Source: Carnegiea gigantea (taxonomy: Eukaryota > Streptophyta > Magnoliopsida > Caryophyllales > Cactaceae). Taken from it: a DNA stretch of 64,000 nucleotides. Shown here piece by piece: positions 43,471-55,399 of the stretch; position 1 is the first letter of the stretch; every line of letters starts with the position of its first letter. Made by a program: the position numbers and the translations under genes. The notes under the pieces are model-generated. The model worked only from the letters and a program-made list of their open reading frames with translations. It did no database searches and was not told where the DNA came from. The stretch spans positions 1 to 64,000 of the forward strand of contig JAKOGI010002444.1 of assembly GCA_029747015.1 (NCBI GenBank), in the 5' to 3' direction.

Positions 43471-46424
43471 ATGGTGCATCTTAAGAAATTTCAGCGTGAC
43501 GGCAAACTTTTCCTTTCCGTCATGAATAAGAAAGATGACTAAACTCAGTCAGGGAGTTGCTTCCGGGTCCACCGTTCTTTGAGGAGACTGAAGGCCAATC
43601 AGGCTTCTGCTATAGAGTCATTGTCCTTTCCTCCTAAGTTTTCCATCCGATTGGAAAAAGCTGCGGAGGATGATTCAGTTGGGTACTTCCTGCAGAGTGT
43701 GTATCACAAAAAGTCCAGCCTTCTCACCGAATTTCCTATGCTCAGGAGCTGCATTATATCCAGGCAATCTAAATGTGTCGTATACTAGGCGGTGTATGTC
43801 TCGCTCTACTCCTATAGCCGCAACATGCATGTTTTGCGTGCCTATTGTGAGAGTTAGTGTCCTATCACCAACACTCTTTGCACCATACCTGGAGAGATGT
43901 TCATATCACTATGGGACTTACACAGGCTTGGTGAGCTCCCAATCAGCAGCAAGATTTATGATGACGCCATCCCTAGCATCCAAGCTTTTGAGTATCGGGA
44001 CAAGCAAAATTTAAAAACTATCCCATCTCCTTGCAAATTCATGTTTGCTGTATTTAGAAGCTTATAAAAGATGCCTATCTACGAGAAGGGCGTTAGTACT
44101 AGAGCTTGGATTGATTTCTGGTGCCAGAAGAAGCTTATCCATTACCTGCCAACATGGTGTCGCCCCATAGCTCGACTCCCACGAGGACACGAAATCCTAG
44201 TGGCCAGATTCAGGCTCAAGATCTTTGTTGGAGTTGTGATAAGTTGGACATCTTCAGAAGCCTAGGGGTTCCCAAAAAGAAGAAGGAGAGCACCTATCTT
44301 GCCGCGTTGTTGTCATGTTGGCTGTGCACTTTTGTACTTCCTAAAAGCGGGGAGAAGTTCATTCGTCCGTGCACTTTTGAAGTTGGGAGCTTAATGACAT
44401 CTGGTACCACTTTCAGTTTGGCAATCCCTGTGCTAGCAAGCATCTACTTGGGCCTTAATGGGATTACTAAGGCTGCGAAGCCTTCTCATTTGTAGTCATT
44501 CTTTCCTTGCCACTATCTTCACGGATGACTTGCCCACTATTTTAAGACTCACCATGTATTGCAGCCTCCCCCTCCGGGTCCTCTGCTGGTGCGCTACTCC
44601 GAGTCACAAATGACGTGCAGGGACATTGGGGATGCTCGCGAGTTTATATATGAGGGAAAAGCCCCTGACCTGGGATGTCTAATGTTAGGAAGAAATCGAT
44701 CAAAGATCCTTATCGGCGATGGAGATTTGAATGAGGATGAGTTGGGCTACCTGATCTGTCTTTGAGATGGTTTTCTTCCTATTCGCTTGGGTACGACTTC
44801 TATATCGAACCCAACAGCCTGCATCGGTTCAACAGGCAGTTTGGTTTCTGCTAGGGGATTCCCGGCGTGCTTCTCAAGGATCCTCACGCCCGGGTGGTGT
44901 CATATGATGACACCATTCTATATTGGAAGCGACTCCTATTCGTCGGGACTATGTCTCAGGGCATTCTTCCTTATCGCTTCTTGAGATTAAGTCAATATAT
45001 CTCCTTAACTTACAAGATTTGGTGGTCTAAGGTGACCATGAATGACCTTCGATCCAATCCTTCCATCCTGCAGAAGAGTACGGAAGCAAAATCATCCAAG
45101 TAAATCAAGGATGCAGAGGTCGGCTCATCGAAGAAGAGCAAGCGGGAGAAAGGAAAGGATTCTATGGCAGATTTAGATGCTGAGGGATCGGATTCTAGTG
45201 ATGACGCTCATGGGTCCTCAGGAGTTCACCTCGCTGATAGAAAGCGAGGTTTGGCACTGGGTAGTGATAACAAGCCAGAGTCTGAGGCGAAGTTCAGACA
45301 TGGGGGGCACAAGAGGTGCAAGATTATGACCTCCAGAGATACTAGTTTCAACCTTAGGGATGACTTTTTTGATAACGTCCAGAGCTTCTCAGGCGAGCCA
45401 GCCAATCTTGAGAATGTATACTTCCTTCCTTCACCTTTTTTGATTATCATTTTCTTTCTCCTTGTTCCTTTGGTTTTTGATTAGTATGAAATGATTCTAT
45501 ACTTATTGTTTAACCCCTCTTCTTTTTTTTTTTTTTTCCAGATTAGGGAGTTTGACCTAGCACAAGAGGCTACACCCATTGTCGACGAGCAGTTACTCAA
45601 GAATGTTTGCCATGTTGCTAGATCATCTGGACCCAAGGCAACCCTAGGCATAGGAAAAGATATTACGATTGTGAGGAGGCAGACATCACCTCACGAGGTT
45701 GGGAGTTTAGCTTCCAAAGGAACAGAGGTCTTATGTGCATCAACTACCCAGAGCCAGGATTCAATTGATGGACCCAACTCTCTTAAGGTAGCCACAAGGG
45801 GTCACTCTCTGTTGGTGCTGATGTTGGCACTCTTGGGGGTTCGAAAGGAAGACCCTCTTGTATGGCTGCTCCTTCCACTATTTCTTTCTGTCCTGGACCT
45901 GCCTCCTAAAGTAGCTTCACCGTCGCCATATGAGTGATGGGGTCCGAGTACTTAACTAGCTTGAAGAATGCGAAATTTGATGAAGTAGAGGGAAAGCTTC
46001 GAGGTGCCCCAATGATTTACAGGGGATTGAGCGGCTTTGTAGAGACCCGACCCCTTTGAGGAAGAAAGTGGAGGATTATGAGCGTGCTGTATCGACTTTC
46101 TTCTCATTAGAGAAAGTAACTTCCTCATGCCGTCACCTAGAGATGGTGTCTTGCACGGTCCGTGCAGATCTTGGTGCCTCGATGGAGAAACTCAAGGGAG
46201 TGGAGCAGAAGATTGTTGATTTAGAGGACGTGCTTCGCTTAGCTCGGGAAGAGGAGCGCCAGCTTAAGGGCGACATCCAGGTCCAATCTTCCCAGCTGGA
46301 GGCTGCCGAGCAAAAAGTTGATGTGAGATCTAAAGCTCTTGCCGACCTTGAGATGGTGCCTACTCTTTCACTTGATGATGCAAAGGAGTTGGAGAGGCAC
46401 GAGCAATTCATGCTAGCACTGTAA
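43471..46424 (+). pseudogene. plant mobile domain (PMD) ORF, antisense to Tat pol, broken
   Basis: Starts at ATG 43471 (MVHLKKFQRDGK) 10 bp after a TTCTATTTTCAG acceptor. It reads with stops and frame slips through DDSVGYFLQSVYHKKSSLL, then words such as RNMHVLRAYCES and ISLWDLHRLGELPIS, ARAWIDFW-like, YLAALLSCWLC and ASIYLGLNGI, the pattern of the plant mobile domain (aminotransferase-like) also found in MAIN/MAIL proteins. A basic/acidic linker (about 45100-45350), a 125-bp intron with GT...CAG borders (45417-45541) and a C-terminal coiled coil (about 46060-46420) follow. At least six disabling changes are visible. Extra ORFs of this kind, sometimes antisense, are reported in Tat elements. 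Confidence 0.78.
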
Positions 46425-46543
46425 TCCTCACTTAACCCTGACACTTGGATGGACACCAACTGATGTACCACTTAGCTTGTTTTGTTCTTTCTCCTTTTTT
46501 TTTTTTTTTTTTTACAATAAACAGTTGTAATGGACTTTGTGTC

Positions 46544-48723
46544 TGTAACACCCCAAAAATCTCAGTTACTAATTTTGATTAATATGTGAATGCGTCTTTT
46601 ATGTTTGTGTATTTTAAGTGTTTTATTTCAATATATATATGTGTGATTTAAGCTCATATGATTATGTTTGGGGAATAATTAATTATGGCATAGTTCTGCT
46701 AAGATTTTGTTGTATTTTCAAAAAACAAAAAAACAGGAAAGAGGGAAAAAAAAAGGAGAGAGAGTCGGTTAAAAAAAAAATGAAAAAAAAGAAAAGGGGG
46801 TGGGGATATTTTTTTAATCACGTGAAGGGGGGGCTTCACTACTCTCCCATTCTTCTTCTTTCCCCAACCCACACAAACACAAACACATACACACACCATG
46901 CACAGAGAAGAGAAGAAAAGAAGAAGAGAGGAAGAAGAGAGGAAGAAGAAAAAGGAGAAGGAGGAGGAGGAGAAGATTAAAGTTTTTGATTTTGAAATCA
47001 ATTAAGGTGAGTAATTCTTGTCTTCCTTAACCTAAAATTGGTTAGGGTAAGATAAATTTGTTAATTTATGCTTGAATTTGAGAAATCAATTGAGTATTGA
47101 AGCTATGAATTTGATGTTTTAGGGTTTAATAGATTAGAATCTTAAATTCATTTGTTAGAAACTCACCCCTTTGAGTTGTATGTTTAATTGTGATTTTTGG
47201 ATTGATCGGGTGTTGTGGATTGATGGGTATATTATGAATTCATCCAAATACATGCTAAACTATGAATTTTTGGATTGATTACTGGTGTTAGAAGAACAAA
47301 ATGGAAGAAGAACAAAGGGTGGAATTTCGAATTTTGCACACACTTGGACACTGTTTGATTTTTTATGAATTATTGGGTTGGCAAAAATTTCTCAACATTT
47401 TACTGTAGGTTTCTTATGTTATTAGGCAAATTATGGTAAATTTTCATGAATTTTGGATGCCTATTTTGAGAGTTATGAATTTTTGATTGAATCTGTTTTG
47501 TAAATTTGTGCTGAAACTCGGAAAATATTTTGATTATTGTGAGCTATTGGGTTGGAGAAAAATTATGAAATTTTTAGTGTAAGCTATTAAGATGTCTAGA
47601 ACATTTCTGTAAATTTCGATGAATTTTGGATGTGTATTTTAGGAGTTATGAATTTTCTATTGAGACTGCCCTGTTTTGGGTGTATGGTTTTCGGTTACTG
47701 TTTTAATTATTTTGAAGGATTTGTTTGGTTAAAAATTCTCAAAATATTACTGTAGATTCCTCATGATGTGGGGTGATTGTTTGTAAACTTTTGTGAATTT
47801 TGGTTGTGTATGTTATAAGTTATGAATTTTTGGGTTTAATTCTCAGATTTTTGATTATTTTGGCTGACTGTTTGAAATTCTGGGAACGATGGGCCTAGAG
47901 AAAAGTCATGAAATTTATATGTTAGAATCTATATGTTATTTGTCAATTTCCTGCAAAGTTTGGTGAAGATTGGATGTGTATGCTGTGAGTTATGAATTTT
48001 TGAGTTAAAGTACCTCGTTTAGTGTAATTATGGATTATTTGTATGTTTAATCGGCAAATTAGATATGAAAAGGCAATTGTTGAGCTTCCTAGGAATTCTG
48101 ATTGTGTGATGAAGTTTGGGAAAATTATGAAAAGAATTTTGAGTTGAATTATGCTCTATTTTGATTATGTTTTCGTTACAATTGTGGAATTAAGCTTCTT
48201 TGAAAATAAAAAATGTGATTATATGGATTATACGATTTTAATAAGCTGTGTTTTTGGGGAATGAGGCTCATGTCTTATCTGAGGCTATTACAGAGCGTTC
48301 TAGAGCTATGGCCGTAGAAGTAGTTGTCTTTGTGTTTGGAGTTGCATGAGTCGTTGGTTGGTACCTTGAGTGGGCATTGTCCGGTCCACCAATTGACTCT
48401 TCAGTTTGTGTTATTTGCGAGCTGTGTGGGTCCCTGATTCTCCAGGATGTGAATGTGACTCCTCAGTTGTGATTTGAGGGCATCTACATGCTTTAGAGCG
48501 TTGGGTCCCTGGTTGGTACCTTGAGTAGGCATCGCCTGGTCCATCAGGATGTGTTTGTGACCCTGGTGTTTGTGATAGCTCTTTACGTGGGCCATGAGTT
48601 GATTTCCCCTAAACTAAAAGTTTTGCATTCAGTTAAGGATATGGGATGTGTTGTGAAATTGGTTTTGGCTTGGATTTGGACTTTGAATACGTTATGGAAT
48701 TAGTTTGGCTTGGATTTGGTTTT
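46544..48723 (+). repeat. solo LTR, left part, with degenerate ~175-bp repeats
   Basis: Four loose copies built around GAATTTTGGATGTGTATTTT and GAGTTATGAATTTT recur at about 47446, 47617, 47793 and 47963. A purine tract (46730-46800, 46910-46980) surrounds a short open frame of no recognised identity. Confidence 0.7.
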
Positions 48724-50246
48724 TGTTAGAATTGAGAGTACACTAGCATAAGAGGGGGGTGAATTGTGTTGGCAAATTTTCGCAATTTCTGGGAACAGGC
48801 TTGGGCCTTGTTTGGAAGGACTATTTGCAACGTGCACAGAAGGTGTAAAATAGCGAAAATAAGTAGAAAGTGAGAACATAAGATTTTTCTGTGGAAACAC
48901 CTCGAGCCCAACCGAGGCGAAAACCATGACCTACCCCAGTAGGATTTTCACACACTTCCACTAAACGGGCTAAACACATTACAAAGGTAACCTTCTCTGT
49001 TACAATTGCAACACACGTAACTGTCTACCCTTAGACTAGTTACACACCATGTCCTAGTCTCCTAAACTTGGACACACTCACGTAATCGTCTCCCCAAGAC
49101 GAATTATACACGTCCAAAGCCTCCCTAGGCTTGGACACACTCAACTCTCACTTTGATGAAAGAAGAGAATAAAGAAAAGCACCCTATTACAATGCTTCTC
49201 AACTAAGCTAATATAGGGTATAATGAAGTTCTAGTATGCCAACTTTAAAAGCTCAAATAACTCACTCACTAGACACGGTTTTCTTTTGAAACTTTTAAGC
49301 TCATGAACGCTGAATTTTTGCCTTTGAAAACCGATGCTTCTATCGTTCTAAGAAGCGACTTTATATAGTGCTTGGAAAAAACAATTCCTCAAATTTTTGG
49401 AAACTAAAATCCCTAAAGAATATAGAATTCTTTAGCCACAAGGGATGAGGAAACATGAGCTGAAAACACTTCCTAAACCGTGTGCATAAGGCGGTGATCC
49501 TCAGCAACTAGCCCATGTTTTTCTCAACAACCTTATCCACTTGTCAAAAATTGGATATTCTTTTTATTCAAAAAGACTTTGCAAATTCCCTTAGATTTTA
49601 ATAACCGTTTTTAGGGTAAGGGGTAAGATACTCCATAGAAAAATCTTTCTTTCAAATCTTGGAGAAGCTGCTCAAAATCCAAAAGATAAAAACGTGAAAA
49701 ATTATTTTTCGCAGCTTATTCTGGAAACACCCTGAGCGTCCTGTTTCCAGAATTGTTTCGAAGGGTGATCCGAAATATTTTCCAAAAAAACAAAACCGTT
49801 TCAAGTAAGTGGTAAGTTAAGACTTTCTGATTGGCATATTAACAAGAGTCTAAAAATATAAAACCAAATTAAATCAAGACATCTTGTTGTAACCACTAGT
49901 CATCTTGTAGAAAGACGAATTTGCTGCAAACACTTCACAGGATCTTGTTTCTCACGGCTGCACTTATATCCTGTGCTTCAAACACTTCGCAGAATCTGTT
50001 CTTCACGGCTGTTCTTGTATCGCTGACTTGAGTACCTGTTTTTGATAATCCATTAGTCAAGCAGTTTTAAGACTTGAGAACAGCAGTAAGAATCTGTTTT
50101 CGACCATGGTTAATCAAGCAATTTCAAAATTTTCCAAACAGTATTTGGAACCTGTTCGATCAACACACTCAAGTGTATATTCCATTTGTGTTTGTTATCA
50201 TCAAAACCTTACATTACATAATGATGGGGTCAACAATTTCCCAACA
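48724..50246 (-). repeat. 3' LTR of minus-strand copia
   Basis: Plus-strand ends TGTTAGAATTGAG and CCCAACA; 1523 bp, same length as the 5' LTR. Confidence 0.95.
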
Positions 50247-50262
50247 ATTTCCCCCTTTTTGA
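50247..50262 (-). promoter_or_regulatory. polypurine tract of minus-strand copia
   Basis: On the minus strand AAAAAGGGGGAAAT precedes the 3' LTR start TGTTGGGAAATTG. Confidence 0.82.
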
Positions 50263-50703
50263 TGATGACAAACCAAATGACCATATTGACATAAAAGGCA
50301 AAAGCAGGTTTCAAGATAAAACATTCATGGTCAAGCTCATCTTCCCCCTTTTTGTTTTGAGAAGTCAACTGAAGCTAGGTCAAACTGAAATGATCCTGGT
50401 CATGCCCATCTTCCCCCTTTTGACATCATCGAAAAGGGTGGTCAGGTCAAACAAGAGAAGCAGGGTGTTTGCAGTCACCACCTCTTGGGTCATGGAGGAA
50501 AGACAACCCGCGATACACTCAAGTATATGGTACGGTAATGATATTGGCCATCCGAGTCACGCATAAACAAATAGCAACAAGAAGACAAGCATGGCACAAC
50601 CAAGATTAGCATAAACCATTATCAATCACAAAGCACAACCAAAGAGTTAGAAATAGTTGTTGTGAACAGGGTGAAGAATCAAGAGAGGCAGAACAGGGTA
50701 GGA
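50263..50703 (-). other. 3' untranslated region of minus-strand copia
   Basis: About 440 bp between the extra ORF stop and the polypurine tract; no gene. It contains further AAAAGGGGGAAG tracts on the minus strand at about 50340 and 50410. Confidence 0.6.
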
Positions 50704-52601
50704 TCAGGGTAGAGGAGAAGAGAGTTTGGCTGTGAGGAGGGAGAGAATGGACATCAGATCCTCATGGCGCTTGGCATTAAAAGCCTTCTCCTCGGCAAGG
50801 GCAGCTTTAACCTCAGTGAGCTCGATCTTCAACCAGTTTTGATCTAGAAGCAAGGCATCAACAGAAGGCTCACTGGAGGAAGGACTAGAAACAGGGCTGA
50901 AGGGTGTTTGAGGCCCCTGTTTGGAACCAGCAGTCTCACCCTTTGCAAGTTTAAACCCACAACTGATCAGGGTGCTGCTTCCTATCTCATCTGTTACTTA
51001 CACCCCTACCTTCTTCTGCAAAGAAACCCCAAAGTGCTCAAAGACTGAAGTCAGAAAAAATCCATACCCCAGGTCATGTTCTCTAGCCGTGTTTGTAATG
51101 CAGGAGATATGACTGATCATGATGGTTGGGAGGTTGATCTGCTCTTCCCGGTCCAGGAGATCGGTCAGGCATTGATCCATTGCATCTGCGAGGTTACGCC
51201 CTTGGCCACGGGGGATGATGTTCTTGATGATGAACCAGAAGAGCAACCGGTGACACGGTGTCATCTGCCCTTTCTTAACTGACCTGGGTGTTTTCAACCC
51301 TGGTTGTGGACTCAACCTTTGAGTCAATTGGAGCAATCTTTCAGCTCCGAGTACTGTCTTGTTTTCCCTTACATACACTCCAAAGCCCTCAGTAGGAATG
51401 CCCAGAATGTCTCCCAATTCCTGAGCATTGAATCGTATCCCCTTCCCACTGACCATACTTGTCACCACTCCGTTGGTGACCTAACAGTTGGCATAGAATT
51501 CAGCCAATTCTGGTACAGAACACCCTCTCTGGGTGTTTGCAAAGAGATCTAGCCAATCTTGGGCAGTAAGCTTTTCCAGAAACAACTCCAGGCCCTGTTC
51601 CTGAAAGTAGGCAATTTTGACAATTTTGCCTCGTACTACACTTCTTTGAAGAAAATGGGCAACTCGGACTCCTGTGGGCATGGTAGTTTTGGCTTTCTTG
51701 GATTTTGGTTCATCAGGTTTGGCTTTTGTGGGCACAGTCTGGGCTGAAGCCGCTTTTCTCTTTGATGAGGCTCGCTTGGAAGAAGGCTTCACTGATGGAC
51801 CAGGGCCAGGCACCTGTTTGGAAACAATTTCCTCAGGTTCTGATTCTTCAGGCACCTGTTCTGGGGCTTGTTTTGGAACAGCTTTTCTCTTGGTTGGGGT
51901 GCTTTGGGTTGTGGTTGATGGAGACTGGGTAGATTCTTTAGTGGATTTGGTAGAGGCTTTTGTAATAGTTGGTTCAGGTACTTGTTTAGGTTGGGAAGAA
52001 CCAGAGAGTGAACCAGAACTGCGGGTTCGAGGTCTACGAACAGGTGTGGGAATAGGTTTTGAAGTGGTGGTTTTAAACCGACGTCTAGGCCCCCACTCAC
52101 CTGATTTAGTTTCTGAAAGGGCTGCAGTTGGAGGACCTCTATGGTTGACTCAGACCCATCACTGTTAGTATCCTCAAGGTCTTCCACTTGATCCAAATTT
52201 ATGATGGGGTCATCCATTATGTCAAAGAAAGTAGGGGCAGACCCTGTTCGGGTTTTCCTCAGTTCAGAAATAGGTTCAGGCCCTGTTCGTGCCATATCAG
52301 ACTCAGCCAGATCCTTGTTGGTTTCAAAGACACCCTTAAACCCAGTCGGTTTCACATTGGGGTCAAACAACTCCAAATCCCATCCAAACACCGATGGAAC
52401 ATCGTCCAATTTCAGCTCCACCGTTCGCAAGTCCAGACATTTCAAAAATCCAAAAGTTTTAGAGTAAATCGGCAAAGGGGATAGAGAATCAAACCCCATA
52501 CCTCTGATTTGTGCAGTCACGGTCGTCGCAGACAGGGGTAGAGCAATGGGTGTTGGTGGCGACGCCATGCGTGGGCGCTTCGGGACTAAGGTAGAAGACA
52601 T
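50704..52601 (-). pseudogene. extra ORF of minus-strand copia (plant-transposon-protein-like), frameshifted
   Basis: Starts MSSTLVPKRPRMASPP at 52601. An N-terminal region to about 51800 is acidic then Pro/Leu-rich, probably out of frame in part. A Lys/Ser-rich nuclear-signal-like stretch (KRASSKRKAAS) follows after a frame change near 51850. The core reads QDWLDLFANTQRG and FNAQELGDILGIPTEGFGVY, then RLLFWFIIKNIIPRGQG and IMISHISCITNTAREHD. After one TAA at about 50998 the same frame continues to a coiled-coil tail (VKAALAEEKAFNAKRHEDL) ending at 50704. Layout matches the extra ORF at 19061-20337 domain for domain. Confidence 0.72.
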
Positions 52602-53090
52602 GGTGGTGCTGCATTTGTGCTGCCGGAATTCGCCATTGATGTTGAAGAGGAGCTCGAGTTTTTGGAGATTTAGGGTTTAGGATTGAGAGAGAGAGAGAGA
52701 AAGCGAAATTGAGAGGGTTCTGGGTGACTGGAGCGCGACGTGAGCAAGCAGGAAGTGAAGGGGGTACTTGCTTCCAACCGAAAAGAGGAGTATTAAATCT
52801 CCCAGTTACATACGTTTTAACAAAAGTCAACAACTGAATTAACTACCTGATTTGCACAGAGTGACAAACAGTGGCCACACCTGTTCTTGGGGCTTGTTTC
52901 TGCAGTCAGTTGTTTGGTAACATGGGACAATAAGGGCAATATCATCAGACCTCAACGAGTGTCAACAAGCTGCATTCCACATATGTGCTAAATATAGCAC
53001 TAAGTTTGACTGCAATCAATAATTTTAACAAGCTTGATCTGAAAAGCCCTTTAACTAGACAAGCATTGGGGGTTAATTAAGCATTCTCAA
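52602..53090 (-). other. spacer between pol and extra ORF in minus-strand copia
   Basis: About 490 bp; a GA/CT-rich microsatellite at 52685-52702 sits just upstream of the extra ORF. No gene seen. Confidence 0.55.
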
Positions 53091-53750
53091 GTCATTTTAA
53101 TTAGACCCAGTTCCAATCTGTACCTCTCAAACTGTTCTCTACTTAGTGCCTTGGTGAAAATATCAGCAATTTATTTATTAGTGGCACAGAAATTCATTGA
53201 AACCAAGCCTTTTTCAACATTGTCTCTCAAAAAGTGATGACAAATGTCAATATGTTTAGTCCTTTTATGTTGACAGGGGTTTTTGGAAGTATCAATTTCA
53301 CTTGTATTATCACAAAATATGGTAATGCATCCCGTGTCAACACAAAAATCTTTGAGTTGTTACCTTATCCACAGTAGTTGAGCACAACAAGAAGCAGCTG
53401 CAACATATTCAGCTTCTACTGTGGACATGGCAACTGAGTGTTGTTTCTTGGTTGCCCAAGATACCAAACAGGGCCCAAGGAAGTGAGCCATACCTGAGGT
53501 GCTTTTTTTATCAACCAAAAAACTTTCAAAACCAGGGGGTTGCATCACATACACTTCCTCTTTTTGGTTGTACCCTTGAACCACCAGCCGGGCCTTATTC
53601 CTGGTGACTGTTCCGGACTCATCAAGCTTGTTTCGGAACACCCACTTGGTGTCAATGATTGATCTGTCTTCCAGTGAGGTACAAGATGCCACACCTTGTT
53701 CCTTTCAAAATGATGAAGCTCCTCGTGCATTGCTGTAACCCAATCTGAAT
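53091..53750 (-). pseudogene. copia RT stump fused to RNase H (large internal deletions)
   Basis: Starts in the RT N-terminus (DTKWVFRNKLDESGTV, LVVQGYNQ), then jumps directly to KEEVYVMQPPGFES and again to VDKKSTSGMAHFLG of RNase H. In the plus-strand copia of this window these points are about 150 bp and 710 bp apart, so the RT catalytic Asp region and the whole YVDD block are missing. RNase H continues with VAMSTVEAEYVAAASCCAQ, CDNTSEIDTSKNP and IADIFTKALSREQF, with two stops (near 53366 and 53175). Confidence 0.88.
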
Positions 53751-55399
53751 TTTGGTGCTTCCATGGTCGTGGAGTAAGAGAGTCCACAGACACGCTTTCT
53801 ACTCTTCCTGGAATACTCGGTGGAACAGGTTCTGAAACTGTTCTCGAGCCTGTTCTGGAGCTTGTTTCTGAGCCAGTTCTGAAAGAATTGGACTGATTTT
53901 GTATCAAACTGGGTTCAGCAGTGCTTTCCCTTGTCTGATTCGAACCTTGCCCTCCTTCCAAGGAAACAGCTCCCTGTCTTGTTCCATCCTCAGAACTCTT
54001 ACCTTTCTCATGCGTAAGCAATGAGTCTTTTCTGGCAAGTCCCAGTTCAAACTCTGCATCCTGTGCATCATCCTTAAGAAGAGAGTTAGTTTCATCAAAT
54101 AGCACATGCACACTCTCCTCAACACACAAAGTTCGTTTATTAAACACTTTGTATGCTTTACTGTGTGAGGAGTAGCCAAGAAATATCGCCTCATCACTCC
54201 TTGGATCAAATTTTCCTAAGGCATCCTTCCCATTATTATACACAAAACATTTACAATCAAATACTCTCAAATGCATAAGATTAGGTTTTCTACCTTTGAG
54301 AAGCTCATAAGGAGTTTTGTTTAGAATGGGTATGATCATGCATTTACTTATAATGTAACATGATGTGTTCAAAGTTTCGGCCTAAAAGTTTCTAGGAAGA
54401 CCATTATCAACAAGCATTGTTCTAGTCATGTCTTCTAGAGTACGATTTTTTCGCTCTATCACCCCGTTCTGCTGGGGTGTTCTTGGTGCTGAAAAGTTAT
54501 GATCCACACCATGCTCATTACAATAGTTAATAAAGCTTGAATTTTCAAATTCTGTACCATGATCGGACCTTAGTCAAACCAATGAGTGTCCTACTCTCTT
54601 TTTAACCTTTTTAAAAAACGCAAGAAATTTTTCAAATGTTTCATCTTTAGAAGCCAAAAACAAGGTCATTGAAACGAGAGTAATCATCCACTATCACAAG
54701 CACATACCTCTTTCCACCTCGACTTGTGATCCTCATAGGACCAAACAAATCTAAATGTACCATCTCAAGAGGTCGGGTAGTGCTAATACGGTTTTTCCGT
54801 TTAAAAGAAGTTTTGACTTGTTTACCCCTGGCACAAGCATCACATATCTTGTCATCATTGAATTTGATGGAAGGTAGGCCGACTACTAGGTCTTTAGTGA
54901 CAAGTTTATTCAAGAGTGAGAAACTTGCATGGCCTAGTCTCTTGTGCCAAAGCATGACATCATTATTTAAAGCACTTAAACAAGTCAAACTATTTTGGGG
55001 AAGTGAGAGAATACTTACTTTATACACATTTTTGTGTCGCTTCCCCCTCAACACAACATCTCCTGTGTTGATATTGACGACCAAGCTTTGTTTTGAAGAA
55101 AACACTACTGGGTTATCTTTATCACACAGTTGGGACACGCTGAGTAGATTATATTGTAATCCATCCATCAGATATACATTGTCAATTGTATGGGGGAGTG
55201 ACTCACCTATCTTACCTATACCGACAATTGTCCCTGATTTGCCGTTTCCAAATGCCACACTCCCTCCATCAGAGGCCGTAAGTGAGAGGAAGTTTGATTT
55301 TTCGCCAGTAATATGCCGTGAACAACCGCTATCCACATACCACAATAGGTTGTTTGCTGAGTTGTTTACTCGATTGTTCCCCCTTACTTTAGCCTGCAA
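53751..55399 (-). pseudogene. copia protease and integrase (frameshifted)
   Basis: Protease active site YVDSGCSRHITG (Asp-Ser-Gly intact) is near 55330. The integrase zinc domain LWHKRLGHAS...ICDACARGKQ is intact. The catalytic core has HLDLFGPM and DDYSRF, a frame change near 54660, LRSDHGTEFEN (second Asp, near 54570) and NGVIERKNRTLEDM (Glu region, near 54460). A stop lies near 54382 before NTSCYIISKCMI. An acidic/Ser-rich linker leads into the RT stump. Confidence 0.86.

Noticed and set aside
43471..46424. Host MAIN/MAIL-type gene
   Set aside because: Multiple stops, its place between Tat pol and LTR, and the element-like 3' region favour an element-borne ORF, though this depends on the two Tat parts being one element.
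46618..47001. Opposing frames in GAAGAA/CACACA-rich DNA
   Set aside because: Microsatellite-like purine tract in the solo LTR; translations are runs of Lys/Glu/Arg or Phe/Ser.
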